From positions 1-35,259 of the forward strand of contig JAKAXA010000036.1 in the NCBI GenBank assembly GCA_021816775.1: DNA of 35,259 nt, in the 5' to 3' direction. The stretch comes from Pseudomonadota bacterium (GTDB taxonomy: Bacteria > Pseudomonadota > Gammaproteobacteria > Steroidobacterales > Steroidobacteraceae). The stretch's first letter is position 1. Each line of letters begins with the position of its first letter. Positions 1 through 7,598 of this stretch are shown piece after piece. The notes beneath the pieces are model-generated. The model made no database searches, was not told the DNA's origin, and saw only the letters and a list, made by a program, of their open reading frames with translations. The position numbers were made by a program, and so were the translations under genes.

Positions 1-65
1 AGATCGACCCGGCGCTCGCCGAGCGCGCGCGCGCGCCCCTGGCGCGCATGCTCGAGCTTGCGTAA
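1..65 (+). CDS. nadA: Quinolinate synthase NadA, C-terminal end (partial)
   Basis: Only the last 20 codons (from base 3) and a TAA stop are visible. The tail reads IDPALAERARAPLARMLELA. This resembles the C-terminal helix of NadA proteins, where an Ala/Arg-rich segment ends in a P-L-x-R-M-L-x-x-A pattern. NadA condenses iminoaspartate with dihydroxyacetone phosphate to make quinolinate, the step after NadB. The stop lies 8 bases before the nadB start, so the two are probably co-transcribed. The call rests on the short tail plus the neighbour; the iron-sulfur cysteines are outside the window. Confidence 0.6.
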   Translation, partial: IDPALAERARAPLARMLELA

Positions 66-73
66 GCGGCGCG

Positions 74-1573
74 ATGCGCACGATTGAAACCGATGTGCTG
101 GTGATCGGGGCGGGCGCCGCGGGCCTGTGCGCGGCGCTTTCGGCCGAGCCGCGCCGGGTGCTGGTCGTCTCGGCCGGCGATCCGCGCGTGGCGAGCTCCA
201 CCGCGCTCGCCCAGGGCGGCCTCGCCGCGCCCCTCGGGGAGGGCGATTCCATCGAGGCGCAGATGGCCGATACCCTCGAGGCAGGCTGCCACGCGAGCGA
301 GCGGCGCGCGGCGCTGCGCGTGATCCGCGCCGCGGGCGATGCGGTGAGCTTTCTTTGCGATCTGGGCGTGCCGTTCGATCGCGACACGGCCGGCTGGCGG
401 CTGCACCGGGAGGCCGGGCACAGCCGCGCGCGCGTGCTGCACGCGCACGGGGACCGCACCGGCGAGGCGATTCTCGCGGCGTTGCTGGCAGCGGCCGTGC
501 GCGCCGCGCACATCGAGATCCTCTGCGGCGTATCGGTCCTGACGCTGCGCGAGAGCGGGGAGGGGCGCATCTGCGGTGCCTGGGGCGCGGATCCGGCCGG
601 CGGCGCGCTGCGCATCGAGGCGCGCGACACGGTGATCGCCACCGGCGGCCTCGGCCGGCTGTTTCCCTTCACCACCAACGGCGAGAGCGCCCAGGGCGAT
701 GGGCTCGCGATGGCGCTCGGTCACGGCGCGCGCGTGGCGGGGCTGGAGTTCATCCAGTTCCACCCGACCGCGCTCGCCACCGGCGAGGACCCGGTGCCGC
801 TGCTCACCGAGGCACTGCGCGGCGCAGGGGCGGTGCTGCTCGATGCCGAGGGCCGGCGCTTCATGCGCGAGCTGCATCCGCTCGCCGAGCTCGCCCCGCG
901 CGACGTGGTGGCGCGGGCGGTGTGGTCCCGCCGGGTGCGCGGCGAGGCGGTGTGGCTCGATGCGACGCCGGTGTTCCGCTGCGAGCGCGCCGAGGAGTTC
1001 CCGGCGGCGCTCGCGGCCTGCCGCGCGCACGGCATCGATCCGGCCCGCGAGCCGATCCCCGTGACCGCCGCGGCGCACTACCACATGGGCGGCATCGTCG
1101 TCGATGTGCTCGGCCGCAGCGGCCGGGCCGGCCTGTGGGCCTGCGGGGAGGTGGCCTGGACCGGCATGCACGGGGCGAACCGGCTGGCGAGCAACTCGCT
1201 GCTCGAGGCCGTGGTGTGCGGCCGCACGGTCGGGCACGCGCTCGCGCGCGAGCACGATCCCATGCGCCACGTCTGCGTACGCAGTCACGGGGATGCCCCG
1301 CCGATGGTGCAGCCCACCGCGACGGACGGCCATCGCCTGCGCGCGATTCTCGGGCGGTGCATGGGGCCGCTGCGCCACGGCAGGGATCTCGAGCAGGGCG
1401 AGCGCGAGCTCCTCGCGCTCGGCTCGAGCCTCGCGCCCGAGGCGCTCATCGCGCGCCGGCGGCTCGAGCTCGCGCTCGCGATGGTGCGCGCGGCGCTCGA
1501 TCGGCGCGAGAGCCGCGGCGCGCACTGGCGCGAGGACTATCCGCGGCGCGATCCGGCCCGCGACACGCGCTAG
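74..1573 (+). CDS. nadB: L-aspartate oxidase NadB
   Basis: Flavoenzyme that oxidises L-aspartate to iminoaspartate, the first step of de novo NAD synthesis. The 499-residue protein opens with the FAD-binding Rossmann motif VIGAGAAGLCAAL (about residues 10-22). It then shows family landmarks of the succinate dehydrogenase/fumarate reductase flavoprotein group: STALAQGGLAAPLGEGDS near residue 42, HREAGHSRARVLHAHGD near 113, GLEFIQFHPTAL near 229, and the FAD-contacting TGMHGANRLASNSLLEAV near 362. It is about 40 residues shorter than the E. coli enzyme, mainly through a shorter C-terminal helical domain. Spacing of 8 bases to nadA supports an operon. Confidence 0.95.
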   Translation: MRTIETDVLVIGAGAAGLCAALSAEPRRVLVVSAGDPRVASSTALAQGGLAAPLGEGDSIEAQMADTLEAGCHASERRAALRVIRAAGDAVSFLCDLGVPFDRDTAGWRLHREAGHSRARVLHAHGDRTGEAILAALLAAAVRAAHIEILCGVSVLTLRESGEGRICGAWGADPAGGALRIEARDTVIATGGLGRLFPFTTNGESAQGDGLAMALGHGARVAGLEFIQFHPTALATGEDPVPLLTEALRGAGAVLLDAEGRRFMRELHPLAELAPRDVVARAVWSRRVRGEAVWLDATPVFRCERAEEFPAALAACRAHGIDPAREPIPVTAAAHYHMGGIVVDVLGRSGRAGLWACGEVAWTGMHGANRLASNSLLEAVVCGRTVGHALAREHDPMRHVCVRSHGDAPPMVQPTATDGHRLRAILGRCMGPLRHGRDLEQGERELLALGSSLAPEALIARRRLELALAMVRAALDRRESRGAHWREDYPRRDPARDTR

Positions 1574-1640
1574 AGCACGGCCGGGCTGCATCCGCGGCCG
1601 GTGTTGGATACCATGGGCCCCCCTTACCGCGAGGTCCACC

Positions 1641-2162
1641 ATGGCTCTGACGCTTTACGCGGCCACCGTGCCGTCCTACCGGCAGATCCTCGCTGCCGTT
1701 GCGGGACTGCTCACCAAGGCCCAGGCCTTCTGCGCCGAGCGCGGCCTCGCGCATGCTGAGATCATCCAGGCGCGCCTGGCGAGCGACATGTTTCCCTTCT
1801 CGTTCCAGGTCCGCTCCACCGTCGGGCACTCGATCGGCGCCATCGAGGGGCTGCGCCGCGGCACGTATTCCCCGGACCGCTCGCCGCTGCCGGAGACCTT
1901 CGCCGAGCTCGAGAAGCTGATCGCGCTCGCCGACACGGGGCTCGCCGCGCTCGATCCGGGCGAGCTCGACACGCTCGCCGAGCGCGAGGTGCTGTTCGTC
2001 TCCGGGGAGCGGCGCCTGCCGTTCACCGGCGAGAACTTCCTGCTCTCGTTCTCGCAGCCGAACTTCTACTTCCACGCCGCGACCGCCTACGACATCCTGC
2101 GCTGGAAGGGCGTGCCGATCGGCAAGCGCGATTTCACCGGCCAGCTGCGCGTGAAGCGCTGA
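1641..2162 (+). CDS. DUF1993 family protein
   Basis: A 173-residue soluble protein starting MALTLYAATVPSYRQILAA. The N-terminus, the central FPFSFQVRSTVGHSIGAIEGL segment and the later FSQPNFYFHAATAYDILR segment fit the DUF1993 family, a DinB-like four-helix fold without an assigned reaction. The ATG at 1641 is preceded by GAGGT at 1631, a reasonable ribosome binding site. It sits 67 bases after nadB on the same strand and before zwf, so it may be co-transcribed, but nothing ties it to NAD synthesis. Function unknown. Confidence 0.8.
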   Translation: MALTLYAATVPSYRQILAAVAGLLTKAQAFCAERGLAHAEIIQARLASDMFPFSFQVRSTVGHSIGAIEGLRRGTYSPDRSPLPETFAELEKLIALADTGLAALDPGELDTLAEREVLFVSGERRLPFTGENFLLSFSQPNFYFHAATAYDILRWKGVPIGKRDFTGQLRVKR

Positions 2163-2246
2163 GCGGTGCGATGCGCTCGATGGATTCGGGCGCGAGCGCT
2201 CGCTATCCTTCCGGGCACGCATTCATTGACACGAAGGCACAGCAGG

Positions 2247-3710
2247 GTGGCTAAAGTACCTCTTGGAGTCGGTCCGCGGCTTCCGCAAGTCGTCGTTCTC
2301 TTCGGCGCCACGGGCGATCTGGCCCGGCGCAAGCTGCTGCCGGGGCTGTTTCACCTGAGCGCCGCGGGGTTCATCCCGGGCTGCCGCATCATCGGGGTGT
2401 CGCTCGATGACCTCGACGCCGACAGCTTCCGCCAGCTCGCCCGCTCCTCGATCGAGGAGTTCTCGACGCACCAGCCGATGCCCGATGCGTGGGCGGCGTT
2501 CGCCGAGGGGATGGACTACGTGCCGCTCGCCACCGGGGCGGCGGGGCTCGCCGCGGCGGTCGAGCGGGCCGAGCGCGCCTTCAAGGGCGAGTGCCAGCGC
2601 CTGCACTACCTCAGCGTGCCGCCGAGCGCGGCGCTCTCGACCGTGCGCCTGCTCGGGGAGGCGCGCCTCGTCGAGCGCTCGCGCATCATCATGGAGAAGC
2701 CCTTCGGCACCGACCTCGCGAGCGCCCGCTCGCTGAACGCGAAGCTGCACGAGGTGTTCGACGAGACGCAGATCTTCCGCATCGATCACTTCCTCGGCAA
2801 GGAGCCGGCGCAGAACATCCTCGCGTTCCGTTTCGCCAACGGGCTGTTCGAGCCGATCTGGAACCGCAACTTCATCGAGCACGTGCAGATCGATGTGCCC
2901 GAGACGCTCGGGCTCGAGAAGCGCACCCGGTTCTACGACTCGATCGGCGCCTTCCGCGACATGGTGGTGACGCACCTGTTTCAGATCCTGGCGTTCGTCG
3001 GCATGGAGCCGCCGACGGCGCTCGAGCCGACCTCGATCGGCGAGGAGAAGAACAAGGTCTTCCGCAGCATGCTGCCGATCAAGCCCGCCGACGTGGTGCG
3101 CGGGCAGTTCAACGGCTACCGCGCCGAGGAGGGCGTGAGCCCGGAGTCCGACACCGAGACCTTCATCGCGCTGAAGGTCGCGATCGACAACTGGCGCTGG
3201 GCCGGGGTGCCGTTCTATCTGCGCACCGGCAAGCGCCTCGCCGAGGGCAAGCGCATCATCTCCATCGCCTTCCGCGAGCCGCCGAAGAGCATGTTCCCGC
3301 TCGATTCGGGCGTCGGTGCGCAGGGCCCGGATCATCTGACCTTCGACCTGGCGGACGTCTCGAAGATGTCGCTGTCGTTCTACGGCAAGCGCCCGGGGCC
3401 CGGCATGCGGCTCGACAAGCTGAGCCTGCAGTTCGCCATGCACGATACGGCGCTCGTGGGCGAGGTGCTCGAGGCCTACGAGCGGCTGATCCTCGATGCC
3501 ATGCGCGGGGACATGACGCTCTTTACCACGGCCGAGGGCATCGAGCGGCTCTGGGCGGTCTCAACCCCCCTGCTGGAGTCCCCGCCGCCGGTGCGCCTGT
3601 ACGCGCCGGGCTCCTGGGGGCCGAACTCCATGCATCAGCTCATCGCCCCGCACGCCTGGCGGCTGCCGTTCGAGCGCGGCTGGCGCGACCCGAACCGAAC
3701 CGGCAGCTAG
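2247..3710 (+). CDS. zwf: Glucose-6-phosphate 1-dehydrogenase Zwf
   Basis: Oxidises glucose-6-phosphate to 6-phosphogluconolactone with NAD(P)+, the entry to the oxidative pentose phosphate and Entner-Doudoroff routes. From the GTG at 2247 (487 residues) the dinucleotide motif [10 protein letters not shown] lies at 20-29, EKPFG at 150-154, the substrate motif RIDHFLGKE at 178-186, and the [11 protein letters not shown] segment carrying the catalytic His follows about 55 residues later. The open frame extends upstream to 2166, but that part does not look like the family. GTG 2247 gives the usual short lead before the Rossmann motif and has GAAGG at 2233-2237. No pgl or edd gene is in view. Confidence 0.95.
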   Translation: MAKVPLGVGPRLPQVVVLFGATGDLARRKLLPGLFHLSAAGFIPGCRIIGVSLDDLDADSFRQLARSSIEEFSTHQPMPDAWAAFAEGMDYVPLATGAAGLAAAVERAERAFKGECQRLHYLSVPPSAALSTVRLLGEARLVERSRIIMEKPFGTDLASARSLNAKLHEVFDETQIFRIDHFLGKEPAQNILAFRFANGLFEPIWNRNFIEHVQIDVPETLGLEKRTRFYDSIGAFRDMVVTHLFQILAFVGMEPPTALEPTSIGEEKNKVFRSMLPIKPADVVRGQFNGYRAEEGVSPESDTETFIALKVAIDNWRWAGVPFYLRTGKRLAEGKRIISIAFREPPKSMFPLDSGVGAQGPDHLTFDLADVSKMSLSFYGKRPGPGMRLDKLSLQFAMHDTALVGEVLEAYERLILDAMRGDMTLFTTAEGIERLWAVSTPLLESPPPVRLYAPGSWGPNSMHQLIAPHAWRLPFERGWRDPNRTGS

Positions 3711-3758
3711 GCCGCAGAGGCTCCCCGGGGGCGGCTCTCTCTCAAAAGGGGTGGAATT

Positions 3759-3787
3759 TCCTCAGGGGAACCCCCATCACGTAATAT
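3759..3787 (+). promoter_or_regulatory. Possible promoter of the Bax-inhibitor-1-like gene
   Basis: A TAATAT box at 3782-3787 lies 27 bases before the ATG at 3815 in the 104-base gap after zwf. The matching -35 region at 3759-3764 (TCCTCA) is poor, so this is a weak call. The gap also holds a G-run/C-run pair (GGGG at 3765, CCCCC at 3771), which may form a small hairpin. Confidence 0.3.
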
Positions 3788-3814
3788 CGGTCTATCCCGT
3801 GGAGGAGGATTCAG

Positions 3815-4567
3815 ATGGCGTTTCAGTATAGGCGATCGGGCAATCCGGGCTTGAACGGCAATACCTTTGCGCGCGTGCCGCGCGTGGGGTTCGGCCAGCA
3901 GGCCATGACCGTGCAGGGCACGGTCAACAAGTCGTTCCTGCTGCTCGTGGTGATGATGGTCTGCGCGCTGTGGCCGTGGATGCAGGTGAGCGCGGGCAAT
4001 GCGCAGGCGGTGAGCGGCCTGATGACCCTCGGGTTGATCGGCGGGTTCGTGCTGGCGCTGATCATCAGCTTCAAGCCCGCCACGGCGCCGTACCTCGCGG
4101 TGCCGTACGCGGCGCTCGAGGGCGTGGTGCTCGGGGCCCTGTCGGCGATTTTCGAGCAGCGCTACCCGGGCATCGCCATTCAGGCGATCGGCGGGACGTT
4201 CGCCGTGTCGCTGGTGATGCTGGTGCTGTACCGCGCGCGGATCATTCGGGTGACCGACCGGCTGCGCGCAGTGGTCATGGGCGCGATGATCGGCATCGTG
4301 CTGCTCTACGTGGGCGCGTGGATCCTGTCGTTCTTCCACATGGTGGTGCCGTTCATCAACGCGGGCGGACCGCTCGGCATCGCCTTCTCGGTGTTCGTCA
4401 TCGGGGTGGCCGCCTTCATGCTGACGCTCGACTTCGACATGATCGAGCGGGGCGCGGCTGCCGGCGCGCCGCAGTACATGGAGTGGTACGGCGCCTTCGG
4501 GCTGATGGTGACGCTGGTGTGGATGTACGTCGAGATGCTGCGCCTGATGGCGAAGCTGCGCCAGTGA
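3815..4567 (+). CDS. Bax inhibitor-1/YccA family membrane protein
   Basis: A 250-residue integral membrane protein with about seven hydrophobic helices after a roughly 40-residue polar N-terminus (MAFQYRRSGNPGLN...). Helices are visible at KSFLLLVVMMVCALWPWM, LMTLGLIGGFVLALIISF, AVPYAALEGVVLGALSAIF, AVSLVMLVLY, AVVMGAMIGIVLLYVGAWIL and FSVFVIGVAAFMLTLDFDMI. The ALEGVVLGALS segment and the LDFDMIERG...MEWYGAFGL segment are characteristic of the bacterial Bax1-I group (YccA/YetJ-like). Relatives leak calcium or modulate FtsH; the role here is inferred only. A very strong GGAGGAGG site at 3801 fixes the start. Confidence 0.88.
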   Translation: MAFQYRRSGNPGLNGNTFARVPRVGFGQQAMTVQGTVNKSFLLLVVMMVCALWPWMQVSAGNAQAVSGLMTLGLIGGFVLALIISFKPATAPYLAVPYAALEGVVLGALSAIFEQRYPGIAIQAIGGTFAVSLVMLVLYRARIIRVTDRLRAVVMGAMIGIVLLYVGAWILSFFHMVVPFINAGGPLGIAFSVFVIGVAAFMLTLDFDMIERGAAAGAPQYMEWYGAFGLMVTLVWMYVEMLRLMAKLRQ

Positions 4568-4623
4568 GCAAGGGCCGCGGCGCCCCATCCGGCGCACCGC
4601 GGCACTGTCCCGTCCTCACCGGA

Positions 4624-4657
4624 AACCGCCGCGGGTCGGAGCCGATCCGCGGCGGTT
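4624..4657 (+). terminator. Strong hairpin between the Bax-inhibitor-like gene and yheU
   Basis: AACCGCCGCGG at 4624-4634 is the exact reverse complement of CCGCGGCGGTT at 4647-4657. Inside, TCGG (4636-4639) pairs with CCGA (4642-4645), giving a nearly continuous stem of about 15 pairs. No T-run follows on either strand, so it may be a processing or mRNA-stabilising hairpin, or a weak terminator, rather than a classical intrinsic terminator. Confidence 0.5.
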
Positions 4658-4673
4658 GCCGGTATCAGGGGCC

Positions 4674-4937
4674 ATGAGCGACCCTGGGCCGCCGGCCGAG
4701 CCGGTGCAGGTCCCCCCCGATGCGCTCTCGGCCGAGGCGCTGTGCGGGGTGATCGAGTCGTTCGTGCTGCGCGAGGGCACCGATTACGGCGAGCGCGAGT
4801 ACAGCTTCGAGGAAAAGTGCGCCCAGGTGCTTGAGCAGATCCGCCGCGGCGAGGCCCGCATCCTCTACGATCCCGAAAGCGAGACGGTGACGATCGACGT
4901 CACCGCCGGCGCCGCGCGGCGCCGGCGGCCCGAGTGA
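4674..4937 (+). CDS. yheU: YheU family protein (UPF0270)
   Basis: An 87-residue soluble protein. The segment IESFVLREGTDYGEREYSFE matches the highly conserved core of E. coli YheU, and the following E-K-C-A-Q-V-L-E-Q-I-R-R-G-E-A pattern and ETVTID strand also agree. Its biochemical role is not known. The ATG at 4674 is chosen because AGGGG (4667-4671) sits just upstream and because the further-upstream TTG at 4656 falls inside the hairpin. It converges with the dienelactone hydrolase-like gene, with 7 bases between the stops. Confidence 0.85.
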   Translation: MSDPGPPAEPVQVPPDALSAEALCGVIESFVLREGTDYGEREYSFEEKCAQVLEQIRRGEARILYDPESETVTIDVTAGAARRRRPE

Positions 4938-4944
4938 GCCGCGC

Positions 4945-5661
4945 TCAGCGCAGCACTTCCCCGAGGAACTGCATCAGCGCCTCCCACGAGCGCCGGTCGG
5001 CCGCCGGGTCGTAGAGCAGGCCCATCGAGCGATCGTTGGCGTGCGGGTTGGTGAAGGCGTGCAGCGTATTGCCGAAGGCATGCAGCTGCCAGTCCGACCC
5101 GCCGGCGGTGAGCTCCCGGGCGATCGCGAGCACGTCCTCGGGAGGGGCCATCGGATCATCGTAGCCGTGCAGGATGAGCACCTTGGCGCGCACGGACGCC
5201 GCCGGCAGGCCGCTCGGCTTGAGCAGGCCGTGGAAGCTCACCACGCCGCGCACGTCCGCGCCGCTGCGGGCCAGGTCGAGCACGCACATTCCGCCGAAGC
5301 AAAAGCCCATGGCGGCCACGCGCCGCGCGTCGACCTGCGGCTGCGCGCGCAGCGTCTCGAGCCCGGCCGTGATGCGCCGCGCGAGGAGCTTGCGGTCCTG
5401 CACGAGCGGGGTGATGAGCGCCTGACACTGCTCCGTGGTCTCGCCGCGCTTGCCCTTGCCGAACATATCGAGCGCCATCGCCGCGTAGCCGTGCCAGGCG
5501 AGCCGGCGCGCCTTGTCGGCGACGAACTCGTCGCGCCCGTTCCAGGCGTGGCTGATCAGCACCGCCGGCAGCGGGCCTGCTCGGGCATCGTCGTAGCAGA
5601 GGAGACCTTCGAGGACCGTCGAGCCCTCGCGATATTCGATCAGCTGCTCGCGAATCGCCAT
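4945..5661 (-). CDS. Dienelactone hydrolase family alpha/beta hydrolase
   Basis: A 238-residue alpha/beta hydrolase. The nucleophile elbow reads GFCFGG with Cys121, the acid is in HGYDDP (Asp168/169) and the histidine in LHAFTNP (His201). This is the Cys-Asp-His triad of the DLH family, which hydrolyses dienelactone or related esters and lactones; the substrate here cannot be told. The ATG at 5661 is preceded by AAGGAG (5668-5673), which settles the start although the frame stays open much further upstream. No chloroaromatic degradation genes are nearby, so a role in catechol breakdown is not supported. Confidence 0.88.
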   Translation of the reverse strand: MAIREQLIEYREGSTVLEGLLCYDDARAGPLPAVLISHAWNGRDEFVADKARRLAWHGYAAMALDMFGKGKRGETTEQCQALITPLVQDRKLLARRITAGLETLRAQPQVDARRVAAMGFCFGGMCVLDLARSGADVRGVVSFHGLLKPSGLPAASVRAKVLILHGYDDPMAPPEDVLAIARELTAGGSDWQLHAFGNTLHAFTNPHANDRSMGLLYDPAADRRSWEALMQFLGEVLR

Positions 5662-5696
5662 GGCGTTCTCCTTGAATGGGGGGGAGAACGGGAATC

Positions 5697-5912
5697 TTAG
5701 CGTTTTTTCAGCAGGCCCAGGGCCAGCACCCCGACACCGACGCCGAGCACCGTGCCGCCGACCCAGCCGGGAAGCTCTCGCTCCTGGCGCACGCTCGCCT
5801 GCAGCGTGCCGAGCTTGAACACGCTCTGCCGGGACGCGTAGTGCGGCGGATGCACGATGAGGAAGATCCCGCCGGCGATGAGGACCAGAGCGACGATCAG
5901 CGATGCTTTCAC
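5697..5912 (-). CDS. Small two-helix membrane protein
   Basis: About 71 residues from a GTG at 5912, which has a GGAGAG ribosome site 7 bases upstream; an ATG at 5942 would add ten residues. Two hydrophobic helices (SLIVALVLIAGGIFLIV and GWVGGTVLGVGVGVLALGLL) flank a polar loop with the pattern SRQSVFKLGTLQASV. Small proteins with this helix - T/S-R-x-x-V-x-x-x-G-x-L-x-x - helix layout are common in proteobacteria and uncharacterised. It lies between the hydrolase and the AraC-type regulator on the same strand. Function unknown. Confidence 0.65.
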   Translation of the reverse strand: MKASLIVALVLIAGGIFLIVHPPHYASRQSVFKLGTLQASVRQERELPGWVGGTVLGVGVGVLALGLLKKR

Positions 5913-5953
5913 GGAGGCTCTCCACCGAAGAGGGGAGCGCATTGTACCAACGG

Positions 5954-6784
5954 TCAGGGCCGCATTGAGGCAGACTCTGCGCCCAGCCTGGCCGCGCTGG
6001 CCCCCGGTGGAGCGTGCTCGAGCGCCGTCGGGCCGCTGCGGAACGCGCTCGGCGAGGTGCCCTCCAGCCTGTGGAACACCCGCGTGAAATAGGACGGATC
6101 GGTGAAACCCACCGCTGCCGCCACATCGGCGATGGATATGGCCCGATTGCTCATCAGGCGCTTGGCCTGCTCGACGCGATAGCGCGTCAGGTAATCGACG
6201 TAGGTCACGCCAAAGGCGGATTTGAATTCCCGGCAGAACCTCGAAGGCGAAACATGACAGACGGCGGCGAGCTTGGATTCGGACAGCGGCTCGTTGAGGT
6301 GTCGGCTGATGTAGGCGAGGGCGCTCTGCAGTCGCAGGGAGGGTGTGGGCTGCGGGCGGTAGCGCGTCTCGCTCGGCATCGGCGCGACGCTCGCCTGCGG
6401 CCGCCGCACGGACTGTGCGCTTCGCGCGCGAACCGCCTCTGCGATCCGCTGCAGACATCGGGTGATCTCCTCGTTCGTGACAGGCTTGACGAGTACATCG
6501 AACACCCGTACGCGCAGCGCCCACAGGGCAAGTTCCAGCGAGCACTGCATGGTCAGCATCAGGATCGGCGCGGATGGCCAGCGGTTCTTGGTCTGCGGGA
6601 TGAGCTTCAGTACCGTCATTTCCGGGAAATCGAAATTGAAACAGACGAAATCCCATTCGCCTTCGGCCGCCCGGCTCGAGAGTTGACTGGCATCGATCTC
6701 ACGCAGCTCGCAGGCGCAATCGAACGCCGCCCGCCACGCCTCGCGCGGCCGCGAGCATTGCTCATTGATCCACAGTGCGCGCAC
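5954..6784 (-). CDS. AraC-type regulator with a degenerate receiver domain
   Basis: About 276 residues counted from a GTG at 6784 that has AGGGTGGGG just upstream; the frame extends to a TTG at 6823. The N-terminal part follows the receiver (CheY-like) layout, but the phospho-acceptor Asp is Asn50 (DFVCFNFDFPEM) and the acidic pair is Asn7-Glu8. The switch Thr78 and Lys100 (LVKPVT) are kept. After a linker, residues about 150-249 form an AraC/XylS domain with two helix-turn-helix units (LSESKLAAVCHVSPSRF; ISIADVAAAVGFTDPSYF). It probably binds DNA without normal phosphorylation. Its place directly beyond the Tad operon makes it a candidate pilus regulator (inference). Confidence 0.85.
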   Translation of the reverse strand: MRALWINEQCSRPREAWRAAFDCACELREIDASQLSSRAAEGEWDFVCFNFDFPEMTVLKLIPQTKNRWPSAPILMLTMQCSLELALWALRVRVFDVLVKPVTNEEITRCLQRIAEAVRARSAQSVRRPQASVAPMPSETRYRPQPTPSLRLQSALAYISRHLNEPLSESKLAAVCHVSPSRFCREFKSAFGVTYVDYLTRYRVEQAKRLMSNRAISIADVAAAVGFTDPSYFTRVFHRLEGTSPSAFRSGPTALEHAPPGASAARLGAESASMRP

Positions 6785-6843
6785 TGCCGACCCCACCCTG
6801 AAGTCTTTGATTGTTCTTTGCAATCGAAATTAACATCTTGCGG

Positions 6844-6882
6844 TCAGCTGCACTATGGTTGAAATGCCGATGTTTCAGCTGC
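6844..6882 (-). promoter_or_regulatory. Paired TCAGCTGC repeats upstream of the regulator gene
   Basis: TCAGCTGC occurs at 6844-6851 and again at 6875-6882, exactly 31 bp apart (three helical turns), in the gap upstream of the AraC-type gene. Each contains the palindrome CAGCTG. The spacing suits a dimeric or tandem regulator site, possibly autoregulatory, but two 8-bp matches are limited evidence. Confidence 0.3.
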
Positions 6883-6893
6883 GTCGACCCGCA

Positions 6894-6907
6894 CCCGGCG
6901 GGCCGGG
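6894..6907 (-). terminator. GC-rich hairpin after the methyltransferase gene
   Basis: CCCGGC (6894-6899) pairs with GCCGGG (6902-6907), about 25 bases beyond the stop of the methyltransferase gene read on the minus strand. There is no T-run after it. It may mark the end of the Tad transcript. Confidence 0.35.
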
Positions 6908-6931
6908 GTTCGCGTCATTCTTTCTGACAAA

Positions 6932-7570
6932 TCACAGTATTCCGGGAATCAGCCGGTACCTCACCTGCTTGCAATATGTTACATAGCGCGGGTCGGTCGA
7001 CAGCAGCCGCTCCTCGGCCCGTGCGCGCGCGAGCTGCATCAGGCACTCGCAGCCCCAGATGATCTCGTTGCGCGGGCTGGGGTTGGCGAGCACGACTCCC
7101 AGCATGATCGTCAGTTCCGCCAGATACACCGGGTGACGCACAACGCGGTACAGGCCGCCGTCGCGGATGCCGCGGTTTGCCGGCACCACTGCGAAGCTGC
7201 GCCGCAGCGACAGCAGCGCGACGATCAACAGCGCGAGGCCGGCCACCTGCACCACGGTGCCGGGAAGGAAAGCGCCCCGCGGCGCCGCGCGCATCAGCAG
7301 TGGCGCGGCTGATGCGACGAATGCGAGCAGCCACAGCGGCAGTGAATCCGTTTCGACCTTCGCCGGCCGGCGCGCCAGAAAGAGCACGAGAAAGAGGGTG
7401 TTGGCCGCCAACACCCCGAGCGTGCGTACCGAGCCCTCGCGCGCGTACCCGTGAAAACTCGCAAATACGAGCAGTACAAACAGCCCGATGATCGCGAGGT
7501 TCATCGTGGCCTGCGCGAGCTGCATGGACACAGGCCGCCACGTCGAGTTCCATTCACGCAGTGTCGTCAT
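6932..7570 (-). CDS. Isoprenylcysteine carboxyl methyltransferase-like membrane protein
   Basis: A 212-residue membrane protein with about five hydrophobic helices. The C-terminal half carries the ICMT/PEMT signature: RDGGLYRVVRHPVYLAE, then ARARAEERLL and a Y-x-x-Y-x-x-x-V-R-Y-R-L-I-P ending. In this family these residues bind S-adenosylmethionine and the membrane substrate. Bacteria do not prenylate proteins in the eukaryotic manner, so the acceptor is unknown. It starts 28 bases after the tadC stop on the same strand, so it looks like the last gene of the Tad operon. A lipid or pilus component as substrate is only an inference. Confidence 0.8.
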   Translation of the reverse strand: MTTLREWNSTWRPVSMQLAQATMNLAIIGLFVLLVFASFHGYAREGSVRTLGVLAANTLFLVLFLARRPAKVETDSLPLWLLAFVASAAPLLMRAAPRGAFLPGTVVQVAGLALLIVALLSLRRSFAVVPANRGIRDGGLYRVVRHPVYLAELTIMLGVVLANPSPRNEIIWGCECLMQLARARAEERLLSTDPRYVTYCKQVRYRLIPGIL

Positions 7571-7598
7571 GTTGGCGAGCCGCTCATGCCCTTTCCGT

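Noticed and set aside
2226..2257. TTGACA at 2226 as a zwf promoter
   Set aside because: The nearest -10-like sequence (TAAAGT) is 20 bases away and falls downstream of the GTG start, so it cannot drive the annotated start.
2223..3443. A 406-codon minus-strand open frame across zwf
   Set aside because: It is a low-complexity Arg/Glu/His/Leu translation opposite an unmistakable zwf; a shadow frame.
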